Origin: Chelonoidis abingdonii
Lineage: Eukaryota > Chordata > Testudines > Testudinidae
Length of the DNA: 64,000 bases
Direction of reading: 5' to 3'
Assembly (NCBI RefSeq): GCF_003597395.2
Contig: NC_133773.1
Location: 74,692,207-74,756,206, forward strand
Below are positions 23,101 through 38,100 of the stretch, piece by piece (the stretch's first letter is position 1; the number at the start of each line of letters is the position of its first letter). The notes under the pieces are model-generated. The model had not been told where the DNA came from and ran no database searches. It saw only the letters and a list, made by a program, of their open reading frames with translations. A program made the translations under genes and the position numbers.

Positions 23101-26100
23101 GATTTACTATTAGATTTTTTTTCCTCTTGAAAATTGTACCGTCAGGAAGAAAGGAACAAGCAGAACATTTGTTTTTTAGCTTTAAAATAAGGCTGTCGCT
23201 TCCATTTTTTGGGTGATTTATGTAGCTTTTTGGGGATCAGGATGCAATCTCTATATCTTTATTAATTATCAATGTCTTTCCCTATTTGAAGAACACAAGT
23301 TATGTGATAACGGTGCTTAAACTTCGTAAAGACAAAAGTTGGCAGTACAATCTAGATCAGATACCGCCTTCTCTCATAAGGCAAACATACAGATATTTTC
23401 CATGACCTTTAAATTGAATTTTTGAATGGATTTCAGCTGCCTTTCTGTCTTAGAACATGATATATTAGAGTGCATGATAATGGGGTGGTAGAAATACTTC
23501 CAAATAAGTGTAACTAAAACTCCAAACTTGATCCAGATAAATGCATATTTAAAACCAGAACACAGTTCAAATACATAACCTGCCTTGAGTAAATACGTAG
23601 TGGAAAAACTTTCCTCTAATAAATAACTTTAAAAGGACACAATAGCTAAGCGTGTAGCCTGCACACAGTATAGTACCTATATTGCCAACAACTCGTATCG
23701 GAGTGGAGGAATACCAGAAGAGGTTTCTGCTTCAAGCTGGAGTTACTCCTATTTGAAATCAGACAAAATTTTTGTGACACAGACTTTGGGTGAAAAACCA
23801 GTGTCTGAATGTACGATTAATTGAAAGTCTGTCCACAGATACTTGCATGTCCTTAACTGATAGTCAGAAGTGATTGTCTTTTATTTCTTTCTTTCTCAGC
23901 TATAAAAATAGCAAGATATAAAATATACAGTCTCTAATCCATATTTTTGAAGAGCTCTTCTGATTTCAGAAGTGGTATTTCAAACTCATTTGAGAGTAGA
24001 GGCCTCATTAGGGACAGTCTTAATAGATTTTTCAGTCACATTATAAACTGGTTTCCGGAATGTGAGACTAATTTATGTCCACCAGATTTCAGCTTTGCTT
24101 TGGTGATATATATAGAATAGCACTGAATCACATTTCCTTAAAACAGCAAATCTCTTCCCTCCTTTTGTACAAATGCCGGTAGTCATCCACAACGCTCCAA
24201 CTATGTGCATGTCTGCTTGCTTTCTAAATTTTGTTTTTGAAACATCCAATTGCATGATGAACATAATTGTTCTGTTTATCAGTCAAATGCAGGATTCTTT
24301 ACAGATAACCGCTGGTACAGTATATAGGGAAATATAAAAATGAGGAATAAGGTGTGAGCTTGCTCTGTCTTTCTTTGTTTTTCTGTAACACCTAATAAAC
24401 ACAAGTTAGATAATGCTGGAAAACAAGATCAGAATCTCTCCTGTTCTATAGACATTCCTGTAGTTAACAGTTAATTTTCAACATGGCAATAGGTTAACTT
24501 AACAGTAGATTCCTCCAATTTTCTGTAGTAGGACTGGTCGTATTGATACCATCAGGTAGGTTGTGGAAGCTCCCTCGGGGAGGTTTTGAAAAGGAGGCTA
24601 GATAGCCATCTGTCTTGGTTGGCTTAGACCCAACAAATACTGCATCTTTGCAGAGGGTTAGACCAGATGACACTTGCGGTCCCTTCTAACTCTATGATTC
24701 TATGGAAAAGGATACCTGGAAAAGGAGTGTCAGGGCCAGGCTATGGGTGGCCTGTGTGTACTGGTTAATTACCAAGTTACAGTCAAGAGACAAATAGTGG
24801 GGTTGGAGTTGAGCTGGAAGTGAGGATCAGGCACCAAGTTGCAGATGGGAGACAAGTAGCACAGTCGGGTTTGAGCCAGGTCAGGATACTGGAGAGTCAG
24901 GATCAGGCACCAGGTTACAAACAGCAGGCAAATAGCTGTCAGGGACAAACCAGGCTCAGAAGCCAGAGTCTAGGGTCCACAACAAGGCAAGGTCTGGACC
25001 AGAAGCAAGCAGTGTTTTATGTCGTTGCTCACACAGCTCACCATGATGGCTTTCTGTTTTATATACCAGCATGAGCCAATCAGTGGGGGGCGGTCACCAC
25101 TCAGGCACTCCTGGAGCAGTGCTTTCTGCAGTGTCTAGCCTCATACAGTCCCTCAGTGGAAATCCAGCCTATATTTCCAATAGGGATGTGGAAGCATCAG
25201 TCCAGAACCTCCATTGTCCCAAATTACAATCCTGCAGATTCTTACAGGGAGTGAGCAGTAAGGTGATAAAATTTGAAGCTGACACAACTTGCCTAGGTTG
25301 GTCACAAGTAAGGTGACTAAGCAAATTCAGAGGGATCTAATGCAATTAGGTAAATGGGCAGCACAATAGCAAATGAAATTCAGTACTGAGAAATGTGACA
25401 TAATACATATTGGAAGGAATATTTTGAACTACTTAAACACCTTGCTGGTTTCTAATGATTTGTCTACACAGTGATTTAGTGCATAGCAAGCCAGGGTGTG
25501 ACTCTGTAGCACACTGTCTGGCTGTTTGGATCCTGTTACCATGCACTAAAAGTTCTGTATGCACTTTGATGTACTGCATCACCCTTTATCTCATATGATC
25601 TAGTACAGGGGTCAGCAACCTTTCAGAAGTGGTGTGCCAAGTCTTCGTTTATTCACTCTACTTTAAGGTTTCGCGTGCCAGTAATACATTTTAACATTTT
25701 TATAAGGTCTCTTTCTAGATGTCTATAGTATATAACTAAACTGTTATATGTAAACTAAATAAGGTTTTAAAAATGTTTAAGAAGCGTCATTTAAAATTAA
25801 ATTAAAATGCAGAGCCCCCTGGACCGGTGGCCAAGACCCAGGCAGTGTGAGTGCCACTGAAAATCAGCTTGTGTGCTGCCTTCGGCACCCATGCCATAGG
25901 TTGCCTACCCCTGATCTAATAGAAGGGTTTTAGAGACTTGGACAGTCTGAAAAGATTGGAAATGTTTAGTTTGGTAAGGGGACATAAGGCATTAAAAATA
26001 ATAAAGGGCAAAGTTGTAGTAAATCCTGTTTTCTTTTTTTAACCATAGAAGATAAAGGGAACATTCAATGAAGTTAAAAGGTAACAGGTTTCAAACTGAT

Positions 26101-29100
26101 AAAAGAAAATACTTTTACATAGTGTCCCTCATCTGAAACTCATTGCCACATGATGTTAGAGCCCAAAATCTTAGTAGTATTTTTAAAATATTTAAACCTT
26201 TTATATGGATAATGAGAACATCCATCGTTACATTAGATTGGATATAAACCCGCATGCTTCAGGTCACAAGGACTTATTGGGAATTAAAAATTTTCTCTGA
26301 AGAGGGTATTCCAAAGTTGTCCGCTAGGGGGCTCCTTGCACTTTACTTTGCACCATCTTGTGTGACCTATGTCAGAAGTATGGACTACCAGTTGGATATA
26401 CTGTTATTGATGTGCCACCTCCTGTGGTTCTAGCTTAGGGGTTCTCAAACTGGGGGTCAGGACCCTCAGGGGGTCACAAGGTATTATGTGGGGGCTCTGA
26501 GCTGTCAGCCTCCGCCCCAAACCCCACTTTGCATCCAGCATTTATAATGGTGTTAAATATAAAAGTGTTTTTAATTTATAAGGGCAGGGGTGGTCGCACT
26601 TGGAGGCTTGCTGTGTGAAAGGGGTCACCACTACAAAAGTTTGAGAAGTACTGTCCTGGCTGAATTTCTGTTCATGTATGAGGGAATGGCAGCCATTTAA
26701 AGGTTACTCAGCTCAGAATTTTGAATATTACTTTTTTATTATGGTGATGCCTGGTAGCAATATCGTAGATAGTTTACGTTCTAAAGTGGCCACCAGCTCT
26801 TGGGTTTTTTACCCCCTAAATGTAGATGGTCTATCAGTGTGAAATTTCATACTGTTCGTTTTTAGGCTGTTTGGATTTTGTGTGCAGTTCTTGTTTGGTC
26901 TCTTGTTTGATAAATTTTTTAATAGGAAGCCTTTGAAGTTGGGCTGTGGCTGAAATTTGTTGTCAGCAGTCTGAGCTTCATTGTTGACTTATCCGTTTTA
27001 AAAAATTGTATATCTACATAGAATTTTGCAAAAAGATGTATCCTCAGTAGATTGGGTACAATGCTTTTATTGTTGTTTTGCGGAGGGGGGTGGGGCGGGG
27101 ATGGATGTCAAGGCACTTCTAGCCTTCATTCATCATAGCTGAAAGTTTATGCATCAGTGATTACCAATTAATAAAATATTTTCTGTTGTAAAGATAAAAT
27201 CTTCTCCATAAGCAGCTATGCTTTTCCGACAGATTTTATATAGCACATAAAGTTTTATATGCATCAGTGGCAAATGAGCATATGTGTGCAGCTTCTGCAC
27301 ATCTATCACTTAATATCTGTGTGCTTAAAAATGTGTTTAGATATGAAAGGACTGATAAACCAGGGCTTTGGGACACAGTGAGAAACAGTCCACCTAACGT
27401 TTATAGTAGTAATTTACAAGATTTTGCAGGTTTTGTATCCTAAATATGTGACATAAATGGAAACATTTAATAAACTATTCTTTTTACTTGTAACAGTGTG
27501 GTTTACAGGAACATTACAAACTGGTTGCTGCTTTTTATAAATCAGTAATATAAATGTATAATGCAGGAGGTCAGACACCATAATGGTCTTTCCTGACCTT
27601 AAAATCCTGTGAATTTATGAAATAGTAATGCTGTATTTTATTTTTGATAATGCTATTTATCTGTAATGTGAAGCAGAGACATTAAGTAAAACTTCATTCA
27701 CACACATTAAGAGATACACTGGCAAATTTACAGTAACAAAATAAAATCTTTTTGCAGGTGCAAGTATTGGCATTATGATGAGAACCTGCTCACCTCCAGT
27801 GTTGTCATTGTCTTCCATAATGAAGGATGGTCCACGCTCATGAGGACAGTTCACAGTGTAATAAAAAGGACACCAAGGAAATACTTGGCAGAAATTGTGA
27901 TGATTGATGATTTCAGTAACAAAGGTAATACACGGTCTATTAACACTGAATCTGTAGAAAAGGGCTGGGGAAGTATTAAAATAATTTTAAAAATTAGCTT
28001 TGTGGATTTATTATTATTTTATTATTTGTACAATATGGATTGTATTTAACTGTGCAAGAAAAACAAAATGGTATTTATACAGTCATTTTCGTCTTTCAGT
28101 AAAACACAAGCTACATCTCCATGGATAGTAATGAAAAGAAAACACTGGTCTATATGCATACATTTCTGTTCTATGCATAGAATATGTGGCAGGTTTTCCC
28201 CACAGTTTGGTTAGCACATTAGTATGGACGTCTGGGTTAATTAGCATATTTTGTCATTAGGAATTTTTAAAAGGATAATCTGGTTAGAGATAAATTGAAA
28301 CAGCGCCCAGCACTATGCCCTATCAGTAACGGTCAAACCAGTGAGCAAAGTACTTATCTAACTTCATATTTTCACTGCTTCTCTTCTTTTGATTGAAGAG
28401 TTACTGCTAAATTTGACGTAAGAAGTGTCTTTCATCTTACCCTCACAGGGGAATACTATCTTAATTCTGACTATAGTTGAAATTTGACTAGAACTATTCA
28501 GTAAACCATATTATTTTTTTCACTGTCTTAATGTTTTTTGGAGCCACCCATGATTCTTTAAAACACAGTACTGCATTTATCATTGCTTATATTTCATTGA
28601 AAGAAAAACTATTTTACCCACACATTTTTACATGAAAAACTTTCTTTATTTCATGGTGGCATATGGGCTCCAGCTGCATGTCATCAAAGCTTCCAGATGC
28701 TTATAGTCTTTCCTGCCTGTGCTCATCATCCCTGTTCTTCCTTTCCTCAGATGTGAACCAAAATGGGAATGTATAATGCCGTGTGTACATATGTATGATT
28801 TTAAGTATATAATATGCATTATAAAACACACACTCTCTCGCTCTCTCTGACTGTTTTCCTAATATTGAAATCTTCAGGTCTAATGGTCATTGGCAATGTA
28901 AAGTGAAGCTGATTTGAGAAGAGAATATCAAGAGGTGGCATGTTAATGTACATGTTATCATAAGCCTCTTTCCCAAATCTGGACCGTAGCATCCAAAATC
29001 TGGGTGCTTAGCATGAACCTCCAAGCTTAATTACCAGCCTGGATCTTATCTCGCTGCCACCAACCAGGAATCAGTGCCTGGTACACTTGAGCCCCCCAAA

Positions 29101-32100
29101 ACCTTCCCTGGGGAACCCCCAAGACTCAGATGCTTTGAGTCTCCAACAAAGGGAAATAATCCACTTCCCTTCCTCCTCCCTCTCCCGCCCAGACTTTCCT
29201 CTCTGGGCTAACCTGAGAGTATTGATGCAATCTCTTTACATCACAATACCAAGAAGCATGTCTCCTCTATTCCACAAAGAGACAAACCCCAAATACAAGG
29301 AAACAGAGATGATCCTATCTCTTCCCCCTCCCACCAACTCCCTGGTGCTGCAGAGCTTACCCTCCGTAGATCTAACACAAAGAGAATTCCCTCCCCTTGT
29401 TCCTTAACCTACCCAGAGAGAAAAACTCAAACAAGTCTTACAAAGAAAACTTTATAAAAAAAAAAGAAAGAAAAAGACATAAGAATATAAACTCTGCATC
29501 AAGATGACAATACAGGGCTATTGCTTATAAGAAAATATGAATAAACAGTCTGATTCAAAAAGATATCCAATTTGAAACATTCCAGCAAGTTACACACATG
29601 TAAATACCCCCAAAACAACATAAAAGCCTATATTGTTTTTCTACCTGTACTTACAAGTTGGGCACAGAAGATTAGAAGAAGAAAGAAGCTTCTCATAGCT
29701 GAGAGACAGACAAAAGACCCAAAGTCCAAAACTTCCCTCCCTGACTTTGAAAAATCTGGTTTTCTGATTGGTCCTCTGGTCCGGTGTTTGGTTCCCTTTG
29801 TTAATCCTTTACAGGTAAAAGAAACATTAACCTTTAGCTATCTGTTTATGACACATGTAAATAAGATAATGAATGATATAGAGAGGGTCAGTCCGATACC
29901 TGTTTTAAATTTAAAACTGATCAGAGAAAATACTTTGTTTTATACTATGCATAATTAATCTGAAAGACTCACTGCCACAAGATGTTATTGAGACAGAATT
30001 CCTAGTAAGAGTCAGGAAAAGATTAGACATTTGTGTGAATAAAAAATATTTGCTTCTACAGCAAGGATAATCTTTGCTTATGGCACTGGACTTGGATTCA
30101 GGAGTACCAGGCTCAGTTATGGTACCTTTTCCGTTCTGACTTCAGGCAAATTGTTAATCTCGTTGTGCCTCAGTTCCTCATCTGAAAATGAAGATAACAA
30201 TACTTCCATACCTCACTGGGTTATTATGCAGCTAAATCCAGAAATACTAGGATGTGGGGGACAGCTTTGAGATGCTACAGTGATGAGGGGCAAAATAAGT
30301 ACTCACACAGAAAAGTTAGATAAGATAAACATTTATAAGGTGCATAAACCTGAGATTGGAAAGAAGTTTCCTCTACAGGCAAGTTGTTGTATACATGATT
30401 ATTGTGGCATCTTTGCATGTTCCTCTGAAACATCTGGCATGGGTAGCTGAGAGTGTGAAGATTACCTTTGGTCTGCTTTTAGTATGGCAGTTCCTATGCA
30501 AATCTAGTATTACCAAATCTTGACGCAACAGCATTTCTATGCTGTCTGTCCTTGGATTGGTATATAGCAAGGACAAGGCGGCATGGCTGATCGTAGGTGA
30601 GTCTGAGCTGCTCCTGGGGGAATCTGGGGTATGCTTCCCCCTACACTCCTTTTTTCCTTTGAATAGTTGAATTTGGAGATATGGAGGGCTTCTGGCTGTA
30701 TGGGGATCCAGCACTGAAGTGGTTCTCGTTTTGTATTGTTAAACAGTCTGGCACACAGTATACTTGTCCTCTGCCTGTCCCCATGTCGCAGGGGTATATT
30801 GGTAAAGAATGAATCCTAGAAATTAGTTTTAAAGCTGAAATGATTGTATTAAAAGCAGCTTAGACTTTTTTCATGTAAAGCATTATTAAAATGATAAATA
30901 AACATTAATTTTCACAACTTCCCTATGAGGCAGGAAAATTTAAGGACCGGAATAGTACTGGACTCAGGACTGACTCCACTAGATATGCCTTCCCAGTTTA
31001 AGAGTGAATAATTGATAACTATTGTTAGAGTATAGTCTTTCAACCAGTTGTGCATCCAGTTTTATAGTAATTTCATCTGAACCACATTTCCCTAGCTTGC
31101 TTACAAGAATGCCATGTAGACTTGTGTCAGAAGCCTTACTAAAATCAGGATGTTTCACAAGTACGTTTCCCTGCATCCATTAGACCAGTAGCGCTGTCAA
31201 AGAATGATCCATTATATTCCTATTGACTCCTAATGGAATCATACCATCTGAGAAGCTGGTTTAGACTTTTGTATTATATGTAAATATTTCTCTAAGGGAT
31301 ATTTTTTTAAAAATACTTTAGTCAGCAGCCATATACTAGACTTTTTAGCTGGCATCACAGCTATGTTCATATGCAATTCAAGGACTTGCTGACCCAGTTA
31401 AAAGCTAACATCACTGTAAAATTAGATAGCCTATTTAAATACCAACAAACTTTTTTACTAATCTGAATTCATAGTACTGTTCATGTTTGTAAATATGACT
31501 GAGCCCTTGTCCCCTGACTGCCCTGACCCCTATCCAGGCCCCCCGGGACTCCCACACTAATCCAGCCACCCCTGTTCGTTTCCCCTTATCATGCCGCTCA
31601 GAGCATCAGGACTGGCAGCCCTAAGTAGTACACCATAAGTAGCACATTCCTGTGAGGAGCAATTTAATACACAACACTGGGCCCCGCTCAGCCCACTGAC
31701 AGTCTGGAGTTCTCAGTATATGTTCTCGCCCCCCTTATCAAAAATTACACTACAATTAGCTTAAAAACTTGGTTTGTATATTACAGTAATCATTAAAAAA
31801 TGTTTCATGTAAATAAATACTTTGGTATGATGAAACAAAGTCGTTGTACTTATGTGCCTGTGCTTAATTTGTGTTTTCATTGATTTATCTTCTAAACAAA
31901 TCTTGCATGTCTCGCACCCCCCGAAAGGGCATCTCGCACCTCTAGGGGGTATGTGCACCTGAGGTTAAGAACCACTGCACTAAACTGATAAGATCTGCAT
32001 TTTAATTTAATTTTAAATGAAGCTTCTTAAACATTTTGAAAACCTTGTTTACTTTACGTACAACAATAGTTTCGTTATATAATATAGACTTATAGAGTGA

Positions 32101-35100
32101 GACCTTTTAAAAACATATTTCTGGCATGCAAAACCTTAAATTAGAGTGAATAAATGAAGACTCGGCACTCCATTTCTGAAAGGTTGCCAATCCCTGTACT
32201 ACAAGATATAATAATATATGTCGGGGTGCCAGATTGTGGTTCACAGGCTCTTGGAGCCCTCCCATCCCCCCAATCTGCCTGGCTGGGTGAGGGGGAAGCT
32301 TGAGACCTCTGTCTTGCAGCAAGGTGGTGGGGTAGGGGCTTCTGCCCAGTGGAGAGACGGCTCTTAGGGCTTCAGTTCTGTGGCGCATGCCTACTGGGGC
32401 TCAGGGTTTCATCAAGAACAGGGCTGAAGCTCCAAGTCCCGTAAAGTGCTTCCTGCAGGGCTGAAGCCCTGAGCACCAGCAGGTGCACCCAGCTCTCTAA
32501 CTTCTGAAGATTGTTGTATGCGGCTTGGAGGGTCAGAAAGTTTGGCCACCCCTGGTATATGTGTATCTAAGATTATAATGAAAAATGTGAAGTTTATTAC
32601 CTGAGAAACAGCATAACTATGCAATTAGTATTGTCATATAAAATATATAGACTTTTAATTATAGTCTCTGATTCTTACATATATAATATGTATCCTAGTG
32701 AATAGTGTGCTGGATTGGAACTCAGATGATCCCATCTCTGCCACTGGTCTGCTGGGTGATTTTGAGCAAGTCACTTCATCTCTCTGTGCCTCATTTGCCC
32801 TATCTGTAAAAAGGAGGTGGCAATATTATTTCTTCTGTGAAGCACTTTGAGGTTTACAGATGAAAAGCATTGTATAGAACTTGGTGGTTTTATATTTCCT
32901 AACTCTCTTCAGTGTTTTTAAGCATGCAACTTTAACATAGTGAGTTTTTGTATGGCATTTCCTATGTTTTTTAGGGGTAGGAGGAAACCAACCAACCAAA
33001 ACATAATCTGACACCATTTGGCTAGAGTGCCATATCCCAAGCATCTTATGTGGCCTATCTCTGTGAACCTTGGGAGCTGGGAATCTCCTGCTTTCAGGCT
33101 GGCAGAATGGGGCTCCTTAAAGGTGCATGGAGCTATTATACATCATGTAAGCTTCTGAAGCCAAGGCTTCTGAGATGCCCTAGTCCTAGCACATGAACAT
33201 TTTGTGAAATGTGCTTATAAATCTGTCAGGTATATGTACAACTCTGCCATCCTTAGCTGCATGCTTCACACATGCTATCATTGTTAGTGTGCTTGTGCAT
33301 ACAGTAGTACAGTTTTCACAGGTTCAGTTAAATCAAAATTAATTTTGCATTTTCTCCTTTTCCGTGTCTGGAACTGGTTAAATGCAGCTACCAGACAATG
33401 TTGCCTGAAAAGCTTGAGCCTCAGCTCAGGTGCTTTGTGCTATATTAGCTGCACTGCCATCTTAGTAGTGAAGAGTGGAGCTCTGATTCCCCACTTGAGA
33501 GCATATTGAGTAGCTTGAGGTTAAGGTGATGTTTTTGCTGTTGGCAGTGCTCCTAAATGCCAGATTCAAAATGCTAAAAGGTCATTAAGGGCACCTATTA
33601 GCATATTTTTTTTATTCATTAATAATATTATTCTCTTCTAGTTACTAGAAAGAAATGGCATTGTTTATGCATTTTTTCATATTTTCAAAACAATATTTTA
33701 TAATAAATGGCACACTTCTCTCTCTCCCTGCACTCTCTAGTGTGCACAATATTTGGTTGTAGAGAATTTCCAGAGTGGGTTTTCTTTTTTAACTTGTTTT
33801 GTCAGAAGCACAGGAGAATAGCAATGACAGGAATTCAATGCCAAGTTAGTAAAATCATCACAATTCTGATATCTTAAATGGAAAAATGTGCATTACTAGG
33901 ATGTTTAAAATCCAAAAATGAAAGAATGCAAAAGTTTCTATATCAATGTCAACTGGGCCACATTGTGCATATATATAGAATATTTCCTTTCCTTTGTTTC
34001 GTATAGGTGTAGCTTTTAATATATATTCTTATTTTGCCAAATATCAGACATAAGGAGGGTATAGCTAATCTTTATATTGCTGCAGGTACCTTACTTTTTA
34101 TATTTCCCGAATCCTTCTGTTTTAACTGTACACTTTAATGTTGCGTTAACGTTGTGTTTTGCATTTAGACCTCGACTCAGCAAAATACTATGACGTTCCA
34201 TTCAAGTTAGTGGGACCACTTGTGCTTAAAGTTAGGCTAATGCTTAAATACCTTGCTGAACCGAGGTCTTATTGTCCTTTGTAAAGAAAAGGGACCAGAT
34301 CCTCATCTGGTATAAATTGACACAATTCCGTTTGAATCCAAAGGAGTTACGCTGATTTACATCAGCTAAGGGCTCCTGATCTCAGCTTTTCACTAGTTCT
34401 CAAGTTATCATAGGCTTTGTCTACACTGACCATTTTATTTTATTTTTATTTTATTTTTTTAAATCTTGTTTTACTGCCACTGGTGCAGCTCCACAGGAGG
34501 TAGCAGCAGAGGATGAGCTAGCATATGCCGGGAACCACTGTTTTTATCAATGTATTGTCTAACCCTGCTCAGAGCATATATAGATGAAACAGTGGTACAA
34601 ACCTCACTTAATGTTGTTGCTTTGTCTATGCTTATACTCCTGTTGATGGCCCCAGTAGACCTGCATCACTGGTAGCATCACCATGAGAGTGCTCACAACT
34701 ATGGCTGGTGTAGGTAAGACCTATGATAACTTGAGAACTAAAGAAGTAAAATCTGAACAGTTGAGAGGCACAGGAATATTTGATCACATTAATTGACAGC
34801 ACTCACTATTTAGAAACATATAGGAGGTTCTTCAGCAAAATCGAGAGAAACCAGACTAACCGTTCTTGATATTTCTAAGGTTTTTTTTTAAATAGCAGGA
34901 GTACACCCTTAATTTAAAATTAATTTAAAAACAAACACATCTTTCCTTTCAAACCACCTATATATATATTTTTTTAAAGAAACGAAATATATCACAAAAT
35001 TCAGCACTGGGCCAGTGGCAGATTTTCTAAACATAAAATATCAAGGCTTTATATTCTGTTGTCTCGCATCCCTGCAAGGCTAGACCTTGGAACTGTATAA

Positions 35101-38100
35101 TGTTGGGAAGGGGGAAATCCACAGCTTCCCAATGGGAACAGGTGCTCATTTCCTAGGCCTGGAAGGGCCTTAGATAATAGACTTCAAAATTCTGAAATAC
35201 TTACCATTGAAAAATATCCCATAATGAGTTTTAGAGATTTTTATAGTTCCCTCTGAGCCAGAGGTAGGCAAACTACAGCCCGCGGGCTGGATCCAGCCCG
35301 TCAGGGCTTTGTATCCAGCCACCGCCCCAAGAGCGGCCAGCACCATGTCTCTGCGGGAACTGGGAACCGGCCAATGGAGCTTCGAGGGAGGTACCCACAG
35401 GCAAGGACAGCGTGCAGAGCCCTCTATCCCATCCCATCCCGTCCCGTCCCCTCCCCGCCCGCACCCCAGGGCCGCAGGGATGTGGTGCTGGCCACTTCTG
35501 GGAGAGTGGCCAGGGCAAGCAGCCAGGTGCGCGTTGCTGCCACCCTGGAGCCACTCCAGGTAAGTGGCACCGGGCCGGAGCCCGAACCCCTTCCGCACCC
35601 CAACTCCCTGCCCTGAGCCACCTGGCACACCCCTCCTGCACCCCAGCCCCCTGCCCTGAGCCCCTGCTGCACCCCACACCCCTCCTGAGCTCCAACCCCT
35701 TGCCCTGAGCCCCTTCCTGCAGACCGTACCCCTCCACACACCCTTTACTCCCTCCTGCACCTCAACCCCCTGCCCTGGCCCTGCATACAATTTCCCCACC
35801 CAGATGTGGCCCTCAGGCCAAAAAGTTTGCCCACTTCTCCCTGAGCCCTGCATAGGTGAATTTATAATAACTAAAGCACCTGCTTTTTTAGGCAGAAAGT
35901 GTTAGAAATATATTCAATTTTTAATAATCAGGAATGTTTTACAGACAGCTAAGTCTTCTTGTAACGTATGAGGCATATAAGTAATGGTGTGGTGTAAAGC
36001 TTTTATTGACATTTGCGTGGGATGACTTCATAACTTTCTTGTAGTTATGAATCCACGCTAAATTCATTTTGTAAAATGTCTATCCTGCATCTATCATGTA
36101 TCCTCTATATAATGCATAAGACGTATATAAATAATTGTCCTTTTTCTAACTTAGTCTTTAGGTATATGTGAAATATTTGTAACCCTCAAAGAATTGTTTG
36201 CAAACTTGTGGCATATGTAAAGGGAGGGAGAAGAGAGTAGATCAGATTTTGTCCCTACTGATTTTGACAATCATATTTTTTAGTTTAGTTTTGTTTTTTT
36301 TTAATGGAGGGTTAAATAGTATTTGGTATTCAGGTGGCTTTGGAAGAAAGCAGGTTCAACAAAAATTCCTGTTTTTTGATGCACAATTCCTGAAATTAAT
36401 TTGGATATTCTTTTGGTTTTTAAAAATCCATTTTTATTTCAATGATTAACGCACAACCTCATTACTTACATTTTGAAGTTGGCATCTTATTAGTAGTTTT
36501 GTCAAAGGTGAGGTAAAATGTAATAATTTATGAGACTAAAATTTAAGCCTTTTCTATATATAAACTTGTACTGGTTTAAATAAACTGGTGAAAACTAGTG
36601 TGTGGACCCTTATTTTGGTTTAAGTGGATTATTTTGGTGTAGGTTAAACTTGTTCTTAATTGACTTAAGCTAAATTGAAATATGTTAGTCTTAAATCAAA
36701 ATAAGAGTCCACAATGGGATTTGCACTGGCTTAAGGAAATCTTCTTAATTTAACACCTTTATTTAAATCAGTGCAACTTCATAGGAACAAGACATACCTG
36801 TTCTGGTGCATGTTCAGATTTTTCTGAGCTGAATCATTTGTGCGAAGTTGTTCTGCAAGAATGAAACACTTTTTCCATAACTGCGATGGGATTTCCACAT
36901 CAGAATATATTTATACCTGAATCTATTGATTGATTTTATTTTTGCTAAATATGTAACCGAGCCCTTTAAGTATTCTAGCCTGTCTCCTACCATCCTCCCT
37001 GAAACTTTCTCTCTACCTCAGAGTTTTTCTGCCTAATATCAGTGATTCTCCATCTTTATCATTTTGTGTATTACTTTGTGGTATGATCATCAGGTGATGG
37101 ACCACAATCCATGCCCCTCAGTCATCGTCCTTCAGCTGCTCTGTTTATTGAGGTGTTGCTGTAGCTCTGTTGGTCCCAGAATATGGGAGAGACAATGTAA
37201 ATTAGATAATTTCTTTTATTGGATCAACTTCCGTCAGTGGAAGGTACAATCTTTTGAGTTTCATAGAGCTGTTGAGAGAGATAGTTAAGTAAAAGAGGTA
37301 ACATGTTGGAGACAGTCACTTGAAATGGGCAATTGGAGGTTACATTGTTACGCATAAAGGATTTGAAGTGGGCAATTAAGAATAGCAGGCAGTGTGGTAT
37401 ATTGCAGATTAGCTGTATGGCTCATTACAACAATGTCCCTCTGTAATCCATGGCTTTTTGTGTCTAGCAGAATTATGAATATAAATTCCCAAGTTTGCGT
37501 TTTCAAAGTGTGCAGATTTCCCTGGAATTGCTTCATGAAAAGAGCCATCCAAATGCCCTGGGAGAACCTGTTTCAATACAGGAAAAAGAAACCCACTGAC
37601 CACTTACATGGCTACTCACATATTCCTGGAATACTGTAAATTCCAGTACTTCCAGGAACAGCCTGGGTCCATCCCCACTGGCATGACCTCATACACACCA
37701 TTCATGTGAGGTCACCCTGCACAGTGGGAGCCATTTTTTAAAGCACTCTGCTCTGTCACTCTCGGCATGGCACGTGTGAAGTCACGCTGCACAGGTGACG
37801 CTATTTTTAAGTGCGGGGGGGTGGAGTGGTATCCCCCATCCGATATTGGACCAAACCAGACATGTCTGGTTTTGTCCCAGGTCCAGATCGGGGACAGACC
37901 TCTCAAAAAGAGGGCTTTCTGGTTTAGTACCAGATGAGTGGGCTCCCTACTGACTGCACTCTCCTAGTTGTCATCTAGCACCCCACACTGGAACCCATAC
38001 AGGTTATCATCAAACAATTACAACCCATATTTGATTGAGACCGCATCCTGAAAGAAATTTTTCCCAAACCTCTTCTTCTGGCGTCCAAACAACTCCCAAC

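Larger units (their letters stand above)
17498..24553 (+). other. Intron 2, middle part
   Basis: Mostly unique AT-rich intron. It contains one MITE (19034), a (TTTTA)n tract (19512), a short repeat (21670) and a degenerate ancient repeat at about 20775-20895 (CATTTTCAAAACTGTTC facing CTGAAAATCGGAC). No exon-like or RNA gene signal was seen. Confidence 0.55.
25240..26280 (+). mobile_element. CR1 LINE 3' fragment split by later insertions
   Basis: The left part (about 25240-25445) reads as CR1 ORF2 end sequence, encoding the [23 protein letters not shown] stretch. The right part (about 25922-26280) continues with GAGACTTGGACAGTCTGAAA, AGGTAACAGGTTTCAAACTG and TCATCTGAAACTCATTGCCA. Between them are a MITE piece and a hAT MITE. 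Confidence 0.75.

Noticed and set aside
29087..29407. 106-residue + strand frame
   Set aside because: Antisense to a solo LTR; a by-product of CT-rich LTR sequence.
35170..35853. 227-residue open frame on the - strand, Gly-rich
   Set aside because: It lies over a hAT element with a GC-rich minisatellite core; several frames are open at once and the repeats account for it.
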